Both the position numbers and the translations under genes were made by a program. The notes under the pieces were generated by a model. It saw only the letters and a list, made by a program, of their open reading frames with translations, made no database searches and was not told the DNA's origin. A DNA stretch of 64,000 bases from assembly GCA_030654695.1 (NCBI GenBank), contig JAURWY010000034.1, positions 62,001 through 126,000 of the forward strand. The letters run 5' to 3'. This document shows, piece after piece, positions 31,085 to 38,397 of this stretch. Within the stretch, counting starts at the first letter, position 1, and each line of letters starts with the position of its first letter. The DNA comes from Polaromonas sp. (lineage in GTDB: Bacteria > Pseudomonadota > Gammaproteobacteria > Burkholderiales > Burkholderiaceae_C).

Positions 31085-32599
31085 TCAGTCGGCCGTGCTC
31101 ATGAGCACTTGGCCCTTGAGTTTGGCCAGCTTGTAGCGCAGCGTGCGCGGGCTGATGCCCAACTTGCGGGCAGCTTCCATGCGGCTGAAGGTGGACTGGA
31201 TGGCGGCCATGATCAGCTGGTGTTCATTCGACTTGACCGCCTCTTGCAAGTTGCCACTGTCCGGGGCAGGCGTTGTCGCCAACATCGCTTCGGCGCTCCA
31301 CGCTGTGTCAGCCTTGAGAAAGTCAGGCAGAGGCGCTGAATAAAAAGCTTCTGCACTTTGCATCGCAGGTGTCGCCTTAGCGGGTTGCACCGCTGCCAAC
31401 ACGGGTTGCAGCTGGGTTGCCATTGGCTGTGTGGGTGATGGCAAAGCCTCGTCAAACATCAAATGCGCGGGGGTGATCAGGTCGTCACTGCACAGCACCA
31501 AGGCGCGCAAGACCACGTTTTCGAGTTCGCGCACGTTGCCCGGCCAAGCATAAGCTTGCAGGCAAGCCTGCGCCGGCGCATTGATGCTCAATGTGCGGTT
31601 GTTGTTGGCATGACGGGCCAGCAGACGCGCCACCAGCGGCAAAATATCGCCGGGCCGCTCGCGCAAAGGCGGCACGCGCAGCTTGAAGGTGCTGATGCGA
31701 AAGTACAGGTCTTCGCGGAACTCACGCGCCGCAATAGCGACACGCAAATCTTTATTGGTCGCCACCACCAACCGAACATCGAGGTCAATCGGTCGCTCGC
31801 CACCGAGCCGGACCACTTGCCGCTCTTGCAAAATGCGCAGCAGTTTGGCCTGCAGGTGAATCGGCATCTCGCCAATTTCGTCCAGAAAAAGCGTGCCACC
31901 TTGGGCTTGTTCAAACATGCCGTGATGTTCTTTATGGGCCCCCGTGAAAGCGCCCTTCTCGTGGCCAAACAACATGTCTTCAATCAAGTGCTCGGGCAAG
32001 GCCGCGCAGTTGAGCGCCACAAAGGGGCCACGCGCGCGCGCCGAAGACTCATGCAACACACGCGCCAAAACCTCTTTACCGGCACCGGTCGGGCCTTCAA
32101 TCAAGGCCGTCACATTGGCCATCGCTACACGTTGTGCCAAGGCAAACAAATGCTGGCTGACCGGGTCCACATAAACCACACTGCGGGGTGCGCCGGTGAC
32201 TTTAGGCGTTGGACGGGCCGTTGCCTGAGGCGCTTCTCGCAAGGCCAGCACACCTTGCCAGGCCTCAACCGACCACTCATCGGCCGGCAACACATGCAAC
32301 GCGCCTTGGCGCATGGCAGCCACCACCAACTCCAAGTGCCGGCGATCGACCCGGCAGACAATGGGCAACTCAAAGCCAAGCGTCACCGTCAGCGCCTGCA
32401 GCTCTTGCAGCAACTCAATGTTGTCACCCAATCGAACCACCAACAGGTCGGCACCTGCCAGCTTCACTTGCAGTTCTTCAAGTGTTGAAACGGCGTGAAC
32501 CGTCAAACCGCCTGCGGCCAGTTGCGCCTGCACGGCATCCGCCAGCGGCTGGAACGGGTCCAGCCACAGGGCTTGTTGCGCGATCAAGGAAGGGCTCAT
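31085..32599 (-). CDS. Sigma-54-dependent flagellar transcription activator (FlrC/FleR-like)
   Basis: 504 residues. The N-terminal ~120 residues look like a receiver domain that has lost its phosphorylation site: the strand that should end in Asp reads ADLLVVRLGD, with Arg56 in the acceptor position. The AAA+ domain (about 135-370) is intact: Walker A GPTGAGKE 169-176, the sigma-54-contacting loop GAFTGA 216-221, Walker B LFLDEIG 237-243 and the arginine-finger region FREDLYFRI. A Fis-type helix-turn-helix is at the C-terminus (SRMEAARKLGISPRTLRYKL). A sigma-54-type promoter lies directly upstream, so autoregulation is likely. fliE follows by 28 bases. It is the probable master or class-II activator of this flagellar locus. 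Confidence 0.9.
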   Translation of the reverse strand: MSPSLIAQQALWLDPFQPLADAVQAQLAAGGLTVHAVSTLEELQVKLAGADLLVVRLGDNIELLQELQALTVTLGFELPIVCRVDRRHLELVVAAMRQGALHVLPADEWSVEAWQGVLALREAPQATARPTPKVTGAPRSVVYVDPVSQHLFALAQRVAMANVTALIEGPTGAGKEVLARVLHESSARARGPFVALNCAALPEHLIEDMLFGHEKGAFTGAHKEHHGMFEQAQGGTLFLDEIGEMPIHLQAKLLRILQERQVVRLGGERPIDLDVRLVVATNKDLRVAIAAREFREDLYFRISTFKLRVPPLRERPGDILPLVARLLARHANNNRTLSINAPAQACLQAYAWPGNVRELENVVLRALVLCSDDLITPAHLMFDEALPSPTQPMATQLQPVLAAVQPAKATPAMQSAEAFYSAPLPDFLKADTAWSAEAMLATTPAPDSGNLQEAVKSNEHQLIMAAIQSTFSRMEAARKLGISPRTLRYKLAKLKGQVLMSTAD

Positions 32600-32636
32600 T
32601 GCGGTCTATGCCTCAAAACAGAATATGAGTCTGTTG

Positions 32637-32652
32637 AGCAAAGGTCGTGCCA
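32637..32652 (-). promoter_or_regulatory. Sigma-54 promoter of the flagellar activator gene
   Basis: Minus-strand sequence TGGCACGACCTTTGCT matches the -24/-12 consensus TGGCACG-N4-TTGCW at every fixed base, with GG-N10-GC spacing. It ends 38 bases before the activator ATG at 32599. Confidence 0.85.
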
Positions 32653-32710
32653 CCTTTTATTGACTACCTAGGTATTCAATTTAATGAGTCCACTGAGGCT
32701 GCGTCCGCTG

Positions 32711-32953
32711 CTAGCGACGTAATTCCGACACCTGAGCGGCTGGTTTCACAGGGGCTGTCGGTTTGGCGGCAAATCCTTCGCAGGGTTTTCCGTCAATTCG
32801 CATCACTTCAAGCGCGGGAATGCCTTTCGACTTGAAGCCAATCAACCGACACAGGTAAGGCAGCTTCGGATCCCAACTGACCGCGAAATGCTGACACTTC
32901 CAGCAATCAGGGCGATCCTTCGGCGCGACGGTGTTGCCATTCAAGAGGCTCAT
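32711..32953 (-). CDS. Small Cys-rich protein coupled to flagellin 1
   Basis: 80 residues. Four cysteines: a CxxC pair at 17 and 20 (DCWKCQHF), Cys35 (LPYLCRLIGFKSKG) and Cys58 (GKPCEGF), with His22 close by, a set that could bind zinc or an iron-sulfur cluster. The tail after residue 62 is Pro/Ala-rich and likely disordered. The ATG overlaps the stop of flagellin 1 (ATGA), so it is co-translated with it. I recall similar small proteins beside flagellar genes in other Burkholderiales, without an assigned role. Cytoplasmic (no signal peptide). Confidence 0.8.
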   Translation of the reverse strand: MSLLNGNTVAPKDRPDCWKCQHFAVSWDPKLPYLCRLIGFKSKGIPALEVMRIDGKPCEGFAAKPTAPVKPAAQVSELRR

Positions 32954-35598
32954 TGCAGCAGTTTGAGGACTGTCTGCTGGTCGGTGTTGGCCTGCGCCAG
33001 CACCGCCGTGGCAGCCTGCTTCATGATTTGCGTGCGCGACAACTCAGAGCTGGCGGACGCGTAATCAGCATCCAAAATTAGGCTGCGCGAGGCCTCTGTG
33101 TTGATGACCACGTTCGACAAGTTGTCGATCACATGTTCGAGTCGGTTCATGACTGCACCCATCGTGCCACGTGCGCCATTGAGCTTGTCCATCGCCACAT
33201 CCAACAAAGCCAGAACCGACTTGGCGGCAATGCCAGTGCTGATGTGCACATCAGCCGGTGTCTTGCCGGAATCTCCGGTGATGGCGCCAGTGATCGGGCC
33301 GCCTTTACCAAAGTCTGCCAAGTCAATGGTGATAGTTTGGTTAGCGCTGGCACCCACATGAAAACTCATCCGACCAGTGCGCGGCGGGGTCATCTTGCTG
33401 GTGGCTTCGTTGACGTCACCACCAAATGTTCCTGCTTGGAAACCCAGCGATTTAAAGTCGCCCTCAGTGCTAAAGCCATTCACACCGGCTTCAACCGTGA
33501 AGGTTTTGCTCACATAAGGCGGCGGTGCACCGTTGCTCGGAGCGGCACCTGCAGGCGGTTGTTTAGGAGCTGCGTCGGCGGTTAAAGAAACCGAGCCGTA
33601 GAGGGTTGGAGCGCCGGTATAAGTCGCATCGACACCGCCAGCCCCTTTGACGCCGGCAGTATCAGCAGTGCCTATGCCCAAGCCAAAACCAGACGCAATC
33701 AGGTTGGAAACCGTCGTGTTGTAGGCGACAGACAAATTACGACCGTCTGGCGTTGTCAGCGTGACACCACCCGTGCCCGATTCGCTGGCCATCACACCGT
33801 GCTGGCCGAAAGACAGATTCACCGCCTCAATCACTTTGGTCCGGCGCTCAGCGGCCGTTTCAGTTGACGAAAATACGACCTGGACATTCACACCGTTGAC
33901 GATCAGGGATTGGGTTCCGTTCAAAGCGGCGTGGACCACCGTGGTGGTTCCGCTTGTTGAGACCGAATTCGCTTTGGCCGTCACACCCGTCAACGCACGG
34001 CTTTCATTGATGGCAGCGGCAATGGCTATAGCACTGGCGGACTTTGAACTGGTCAGCGATGTGGTGCTGCTAAATTTATCGTCGTTCGGGGTCGTTGCAC
34101 GAATCGCAACGCCATTGATCGACAAGTCGCCAACACCCAGCGTCTTGATCAAGGCCGCATCTGTCACCGCGGGCCGCACGCCAGTGTTAATGACCGCTTG
34201 GTTAACGCTGTAGTCTGCAGGCTTGAGACCTACGCGGGTCCAGTCGCCCGTCGACACGCTGGTGACTTTCAGCGGCTTTTCAACCGAGGTTTCCAGTGAA
34301 TAGGTGCCGACCTGCAAGCCTTCTCTCAGACCGGTACGAGCGGCAAAATCGGCAGAAGAACTGCCGAGACTGTTAAACGCCACCTCAATATTGCGGCCGT
34401 TCGCCGCTTCCAGGCGAATGCCTTGGGTGTCGTTGATATTGTCAATGGCCACCACGCCGGTTTGGGCGCTGATGGCATTGATCGCGCTGACCACTGCTGC
34501 GCGCGACTCGCGCGTGTTGTTGGCCGCTGTGGTGATGGACGCGGAGGTGAAGCCGTTGATGGTCACTGTGCCAGTGGCCGTTACTGAGGTAATCACCATG
34601 GCGCTACCGGACATGACGTTGGCATTGACCACGGCCGACACACCCGTGGCGGCAGTGGCGAGATTGATCGCTGCGGCACGGGCAATGGCACTGGCAGCGG
34701 CAGAGGCTGCTGGCGAAAATTTGTCGTCAGCCGCGTAAGAAGCGCCGATGGTGACGCCATTGATCTGAACGTCATTCGACGCCATGGCCGCAACTGGGGT
34801 GAAGGCGCGGCTGACGGTAAAAGACAAAACTTGATCTTTGATGAAAGCTGCATCGGATGTAATGACAAAAGTACCGGTACCAGCGCCACCCGTCAAGGCA
34901 CTGTTGGTAAACGTGATGGTGCTAGGAGGGCCTGCTACAACGACACCCGGAATGGTCGTCTTGGAGCCATCTGTGAGAGTCAGTGTGGCCGTGGCGGCGG
35001 TAGCGCTGTCACCGACGATACTCACCGTGCCGGCCTTGGCAAGAGTCCCCACCATACTTGCTATAGTTCCCGCGTGCCCAACCTTGGTCACCGTCCCAGC
35101 CGCGTAGGTCAAACCATCGGTTGACGTCCCGGCGGAGGTGGCCTTGTAAACCGGCCGCTCTCCCACGCGCTCGCCGGTGGTGCCGTTCAAGATGGGAAAG
35201 CCGTTCCATTCTGTGGTGTCGGCAATCCGCACAATTTCTTGCTTCAGCTGTTGAAACTCCAGATCCAAATAGCCACGCTGGTCGGTCGCGTTGGTGTCAT
35301 TGATGGCCTGAATCGACAGCTCTCGCATGCGTTGCAACATGTTTGTGATCTGGCTGGTCGCGCCCTCCGCCGTCTGAATCAACGACACCGCGTCGCCGGC
35401 ATTGCGCATGGCTTGGTTCAAGCTGCGTATTTGCTGCGTCATACGGGTCGAAATAGCCAAGCCCGCAGCATCGTCCTTCGCCGAGTTGATGCGCTTGCCG
35501 GTGGACAGCTGCTGCATCGCAATCGAACTGGCACGGTCAGTCGTTTTCATCGCTGCTTGGGTATACAGCGCTTTAACGTTGGTATTGATCACGGACAT
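32950..35598 (-). CDS. fliC: Flagellin 1, large divergent paralogue
   Basis: 882 residues against about 500 in E. coli. Conserved D0/D1 ends are clear: MSVINTNVKALYTQ, AGLAISTRMTQQIRSLNQA and LIQTAEGATSQITNMLQRMR at the N-terminus; SRSLILDADYASASSELSRT and AVLAQANTDQQTVLKLLQ at the C-terminus. The ~600-residue middle is Ala/Thr/Ser/Val-rich with repeated flagellin-IN-like modules (INGVTIGA..., AINAISAQTGVVA...). It differs throughout from flagellins 2 and 3. It has an AGGAG ribosome-binding site and a sigma-54-type promoter 49 bases upstream, while the other two have sigma-28-type sites. The Cys-rich gene follows, overlapping. Confidence 0.95.
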   Translation of the reverse strand: MSVINTNVKALYTQAAMKTTDRASSIAMQQLSTGKRINSAKDDAAGLAISTRMTQQIRSLNQAMRNAGDAVSLIQTAEGATSQITNMLQRMRELSIQAINDTNATDQRGYLDLEFQQLKQEIVRIADTTEWNGFPILNGTTGERVGERPVYKATSAGTSTDGLTYAAGTVTKVGHAGTIASMVGTLAKAGTVSIVGDSATAATATLTLTDGSKTTIPGVVVAGPPSTITFTNSALTGGAGTGTFVITSDAAFIKDQVLSFTVSRAFTPVAAMASNDVQINGVTIGASYAADDKFSPAASAAASAIARAAAINLATAATGVSAVVNANVMSGSAMVITSVTATGTVTINGFTSASITTAANNTRESRAAVVSAINAISAQTGVVAIDNINDTQGIRLEAANGRNIEVAFNSLGSSSADFAARTGLREGLQVGTYSLETSVEKPLKVTSVSTGDWTRVGLKPADYSVNQAVINTGVRPAVTDAALIKTLGVGDLSINGVAIRATTPNDDKFSSTTSLTSSKSASAIAIAAAINESRALTGVTAKANSVSTSGTTTVVHAALNGTQSLIVNGVNVQVVFSSTETAAERRTKVIEAVNLSFGQHGVMASESGTGGVTLTTPDGRNLSVAYNTTVSNLIASGFGLGIGTADTAGVKGAGGVDATYTGAPTLYGSVSLTADAAPKQPPAGAAPSNGAPPPYVSKTFTVEAGVNGFSTEGDFKSLGFQAGTFGGDVNEATSKMTPPRTGRMSFHVGASANQTITIDLADFGKGGPITGAITGDSGKTPADVHISTGIAAKSVLALLDVAMDKLNGARGTMGAVMNRLEHVIDNLSNVVINTEASRSLILDADYASASSELSRTQIMKQAATAVLAQANTDQQTVLKLLQ

Positions 35599-35646
35599 GT
35601 TTTTCTCCTGAATCGGTTGGCAAGCCTGCCACTACGGCAAAGCAAC

Positions 35647-35663
35647 TGCATAAACAGTGCCAA
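35647..35663 (-). promoter_or_regulatory. Sigma-54 promoter of flagellin 1
   Basis: Minus-strand TTGGCACTGTTTATGCA gives GG-N10-GC with good -24 (TTGGCAC) and -12 (TGCA) elements. The expected start site near 35636 leaves a leader of about 38 bases to the ATG at 35598. Confidence 0.8.
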
Positions 35664-35713
35664 CCTTCGTCACCTTGCGAAAGCGGCCAAACCTGGGCGC
35701 AAAACGGCAGTTA

Positions 35714-35743
35714 TTTGCCGCTCATCACCTCTGTTTGCCGCTC
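35714..35743 (-). promoter_or_regulatory. Paired decamer, candidate activator-binding site
   Basis: Two identical copies of TTTGCCGCTC (plus strand, 35714-35723 and 35734-35743) are spaced exactly 20 bases, about two helical turns, and lie 50-80 bases upstream of the -24 element of the flagellin 1 promoter. That is a normal position for a sigma-54 enhancer. Related TTGCCGCT sequences lie upstream of flgB. The function is inferred. Confidence 0.5.
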
Positions 35744-35759
35744 CACATGGCGCCGTTGT

Positions 35760-36227
35760 TTAGCTGTGCAGGCCTGACGCCGGCATGGCCATGAGGTGTT
35801 CGGCCATCACTTCACGCTCTTGCAACAGGTCGGCATCTGCAGGCCAAAAGGCCAGACCCTGCTCCACCACCTGGATGGCTTCTGCCGGGTCTAGGTTGCA
35901 ATACAGCGCGCGAGCCAACATGCGGTAAGTCATGGGCTGGGTCAGGTCTTGTTGAACCAAACGCAGATCACGCAGCAGCTCAATCGCCAGCGACCAGTCT
36001 TGCCGCGTCATGGCCAGCAAACCACCCATGGCCAAAATGTCTTCGCTCTGCGGATACAGGGCAATGCCTGCATCGGCCAAGGCCTGCGCCAAGTCGTTTT
36101 GCTCTTCGGCCATCAGCCACTGAATGCCAAGGCGAATGTCGCTCGGCGAAAAACGCGACACATCTTTGAAAGTAAGCGATTGACCGGCAGCAGCTTGCTT
36201 CACGATCAGTTGAAATTCGGGGTTCAT
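35760..36227 (-). CDS. TPR-like protein under a sigma-54 promoter
   Basis: 155 residues, all helical, with TPR-like pairs (AQALADAGIALYPQSEDILA; MLARALYCNLDPAEAIQVVE; QGLAFWPADADLL). It resembles small tetratricopeptide proteins such as secretion chaperones; no specific family is recognised. No signal peptide. It lies just upstream of flagellin 1 and has its own sigma-54-type promoter, so a flagellar export, chaperone or control role is plausible. The ribosome-binding site CAGGAG is followed by ATG at 36227. Confidence 0.75.
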   Translation of the reverse strand: MNPEFQLIVKQAAAGQSLTFKDVSRFSPSDIRLGIQWLMAEEQNDLAQALADAGIALYPQSEDILAMGGLLAMTRQDWSLAIELLRDLRLVQQDLTQPMTYRMLARALYCNLDPAEAIQVVEQGLAFWPADADLLQEREVMAEHLMAMPASGLHS

Positions 36228-36305
36228 AAATCACTCCTGGCAGGTAACGGGTGGATGTCGGCGGATCGACAGCACACGGCTGTGTGCGGCTTCCCTGTTC
36301 CTGTT

Positions 36306-36322
36306 TGCAAAAGTGATGCCAG
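36306..36322 (-). promoter_or_regulatory. Sigma-54 promoter of the TPR-like gene
   Basis: Minus-strand CTGGCATCACTTTTGCA has GG-N10-GC spacing, TGGCAT at -24 and TTGCA at -12. Start-site estimate near 36295, about 68 bases before the ATG. GAGCGGC and TTGCCGC words, related to the decamers near flagellin 1, occur at 36362-36397. Confidence 0.75.
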
Positions 36323-36429
36323 GCTGTTTCGGCCGTTTATGGCCTCTTTAAGCCCAGAAATGGCCGCTCTTGCGGCAAAGCGTGACCGCTGAGCGGCGGG
36401 CGGCCATGGCGCTTTAAATCGGAGACGCG

Positions 36430-36858
36430 TTAATGCGGCGAAGGATCGACATAAAGAAGAACCGGCAACCACCGTTGGTACATCTTGAAATCACCGTCCA
36501 GGCTAAAAATCGGTACATGGTGAAACATTGAAACGGCGCAGATCAAAAAATCTGTGTTGGAGCCCTGGACCCCATTGGCGCGACAGCTGTTGAAAGCTTG
36601 GGCTGCTGACTCATAAATTTCCCGCGACAACAGCACATCGTCAAAAGCACCGAGACTATCGCGCACAACCTCAAACTGACTTTCTGTTTTGATGCCCGAT
36701 AGCAGCTCTTGCCGGATGGCCCCGATCATCATCGCCCGACCATCACGGACCAAGTCGCCCAGCGCACTGACCGTTGACCTTTGCTCCGGGCTCAATGGAT
36801 GGTTGGCCGGCCGACGAAGTGCCAAAGACCACACCGAGGTGTCAACCAGGACTTTCAC
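36430..36858 (-). CDS. vapC: VapC-type PIN-domain toxin
   Basis: 142 residues. PIN-domain acidic residues: Asp6 in VLVDTSVWS, Glu51 in IRQELLSG, Asp103 in QGSNTDFLICAVS and Asp120 in FSLDGDF. Such toxins are Mg-dependent RNases. The start overlaps the antitoxin stop by four bases (ATGA). First of five toxin-antitoxin loci in the flagellin region. Confidence 0.9.
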   Translation of the reverse strand: MKVLVDTSVWSLALRRPANHPLSPEQRSTVSALGDLVRDGRAMMIGAIRQELLSGIKTESQFEVVRDSLGAFDDVLLSREIYESAAQAFNSCRANGVQGSNTDFLICAVSMFHHVPIFSLDGDFKMYQRWLPVLLYVDPSPH

Positions 36859-37076
36859 AGCTCAGCTGACGGCTTGCGACCCACAGCCCGCTGCGCTTTA
36901 GCGTCAAAGTCCTCTGCAAAATCCACCGTGCCAAACAAATCCAACAGCTTGAGTTGCTTGCGCCGCTGAACGTATTCCAGCAAGGCTTGTGTCACCACAT
37001 CTTTTTTGGTCCGCAGCCCGCCTAGCTGGCGAGCTTCTTCTATCAAACCATCATCTAAAGCCAAGTTAGTAGCCAT
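36855..37076 (-). CDS. vapB: VapB-type antitoxin
   Basis: 73 residues with the VapB family-2 pattern: NLALDDGLIEEARQLGGLRTKKDVVTQAL (key parts DDGLIEEARQLGG and RTKKDVVTQALLEYV), a ribbon-helix-helix DNA-binding N-terminus, then a C-terminal tail that neutralises VapC. Encoded directly upstream of the toxin and translationally coupled. Confidence 0.88.
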   Translation of the reverse strand: MATNLALDDGLIEEARQLGGLRTKKDVVTQALLEYVQRRKQLKLLDLFGTVDFAEDFDAKAQRAVGRKPSAEL

Positions 37077-37170
37077 GTGTGAACTCCTACACAGTTAAGC
37101 GTGCAAGTGTAGGGCAAGCCTCACGCTGCTTGCCGAATGTCGTCAATTAGGCGCAACCGGATTGACCAGC

Positions 37171-37506
37171 CTAATGTTCGGACTGACCGCCGTCAACAAG
37201 CCAGGACGGAATATCTCGTTGGCCATGCAAAACACGCCAGACATCTACGTGGTCATCCCGTTCAATGAAGAACACAAGATACGGGTAGCGGGTCAGTGGC
37301 CAAAAGCGAAGGCCCGGAATGTTCAACGCGTGGGCGTAACGTGGCGATCCCGTGGCCGGGCTGCGTGCGATGTGGGTGTAGGCCTTTTCAAGCGCATCAA
37401 TAAACCCCAATGCAGCTTGCTCGGCGTTCTCCGTCAAATAGTGATCAATCGCGTCATCAACATCCCGGTTAGCCTCACTCCGCGGAACGATGGGCTTAAC
37501 CCTCAT
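37171..37506 (-). CDS. parE: ParE/RelE-superfamily toxin
   Basis: 111 residues from ATG 37506, whose ATGA overlaps the antitoxin stop; an ATG two codons earlier (37512) is also possible. Features of ParE are RDVDDAIDHYLTENAEQAALGFIDALE (helical hairpin), PGLRFWPLTRYPYLVFF and the C-terminal VWRVLHGQRDIP. ParE toxins poison DNA gyrase. Confidence 0.9.
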   Translation of the reverse strand: MRVKPIVPRSEANRDVDDAIDHYLTENAEQAALGFIDALEKAYTHIARSPATGSPRYAHALNIPGLRFWPLTRYPYLVFFIERDDHVDVWRVLHGQRDIPSWLVDGGQSEH

Positions 37507-37742
37507 TCGCATGCATGCTTTTGCACACGATCACGCAGCGCCGAGAAGTAATGAGCATCGACCGGGGCCGCCGGGTCAGAGCTAGCGCCTTTGAGTAGCA
37601 CTTGACGCAATTGCAATAGATCTGCGTCTTTACGGATCAACTCACGCACGTACTCACTGCTGGTCCCAAAACCTCGCTGCGTCACCTGTTCATCGACAAA
37701 GGATTTCAGCGATTCTGGCAAGGATATGTTCATTGTGCTCAT
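37503..37742 (-). CDS. parD: ParD-type antitoxin
   Basis: 79 residues. N-terminal ribbon-helix-helix (MNISLPESLKSFVDEQV) and the GTSSEYVRELIRKD motif are typical of ParD/CopG antitoxins. The most N-terminal residues MST may not be translated if the ATG at the fourth codon is used. Located upstream of and coupled to parE. Confidence 0.9.
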   Translation of the reverse strand: MSTMNISLPESLKSFVDEQVTQRGFGTSSEYVRELIRKDADLLQLRQVLLKGASSDPAAPVDAHYFSALRDRVQKHACE

Positions 37743-37889
37743 GGGCGCATTTTATGGCTTTTGGCAAAATTTGGCAAAAGTAAGAAATCGCCCTGCTCTG
37801 TCCATCTCAGGGCTCTCAACCTCTAAAGCTTAGGCTGGGAATATCTTCGACTGAACCCGCCGACCTTTCGCCCGCGTTCACGGCATTTC

Positions 37890-38165
37890 CTAAGCCGCCA
37901 TGCGTTGAATCTTGGGTCGCTTTAACTTCCCTGCTTGGCACAGGTCGTATTGCAACTGCATGCCGGCCCAGAGTTCAGGGCTGGTGCCAAAAGCGTCCCC
38001 AAGACGGTATGCCATGTCTGCAGAAATACCCGATGACCCCGTCACCACACGAGAAAGTGTCACCCGGTTAACGCCCAACTTCAAAGCTGCCTGTGTCACA
38101 GTAATGTCGCCTAAGTATTCACGAAGGACTTCGCCGGGGTGTGGCGGGTTGTGCATACGAGTCAT
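37890..38165 (-). CDS. higA: HigA-family antitoxin, now without an intact toxin
   Basis: 91 residues. HTH-XRE/HigA pattern: NPPHPGEVLREYL, VTQAALKLGVNRVTLSRVVTG (recognition helix region) and AYRLGDAFGTSPELWAGMQLQYDL. The usual order is higB then higA; upstream here only a toxin fragment remains (38174-38296), so HigA is an orphan regulator. Confidence 0.88.
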   Translation of the reverse strand: MTRMHNPPHPGEVLREYLGDITVTQAALKLGVNRVTLSRVVTGSSGISADMAYRLGDAFGTSPELWAGMQLQYDLCQAGKLKRPKIQRMAA

Positions 38166-38173
38166 AGTTATCC

Positions 38174-38296
38174 TCAGTGGTCATCGCGGTAATCGACAAG
38201 CACAGCGTCTTGACCACCGAAGGTAAAAACCAAGCGCCAGTTTCCATTCACAGTCAAAGCCCAATGCCCCTTTAAATCTCCTCGCAAAGGATGCAA
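38174..38296 (-). pseudogene. HigB toxin remnant (C-terminal 40 codons)
   Basis: The minus strand encodes LHPLRGDLKGHWALTVNG, then WRLVFTFGGQDAVLVDYRDDH and a stop at 38174, which is the C-terminal end of HigB (about 92 residues when intact). An in-frame TAG lies immediately upstream at 38297-38299, and no N-terminal half is visible before the flagellin 2 terminator. Nine bases separate its stop from the higA start. The toxin has been lost by 5' truncation. Confidence 0.8.
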
Positions 38297-38339
38297 CTAC
38301 ATGCGCAATTGCCTAATGCATAACAACTGGTCACAAACG

Positions 38340-38366
38340 AAAAAGGGGCCGGTGTAACCCGGCCCC
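38340..38366 (-). terminator. Rho-independent terminator of flagellin 2
   Basis: Minus-strand hairpin GGGGCCGG-GTTACA-CCGGCCCC followed by TTTTT, beginning 32 bases after the flagellin 2 stop. The stem is perfect over 8 base pairs. Confidence 0.9.
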
Positions 38367-38397
38367 CTGCCCTTTTCAGGGCTGAACTTTCAGAGAC

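Noticed and set aside
33761-34738. Several plus-strand frames opposite the flagellin genes with Val/Ala/Thr-rich, membrane-like translations
   Set aside because: Antisense of Ala/Thr/Ser-rich flagellin repeats reads as hydrophobic sequence; the flagellins on the minus strand are certain.
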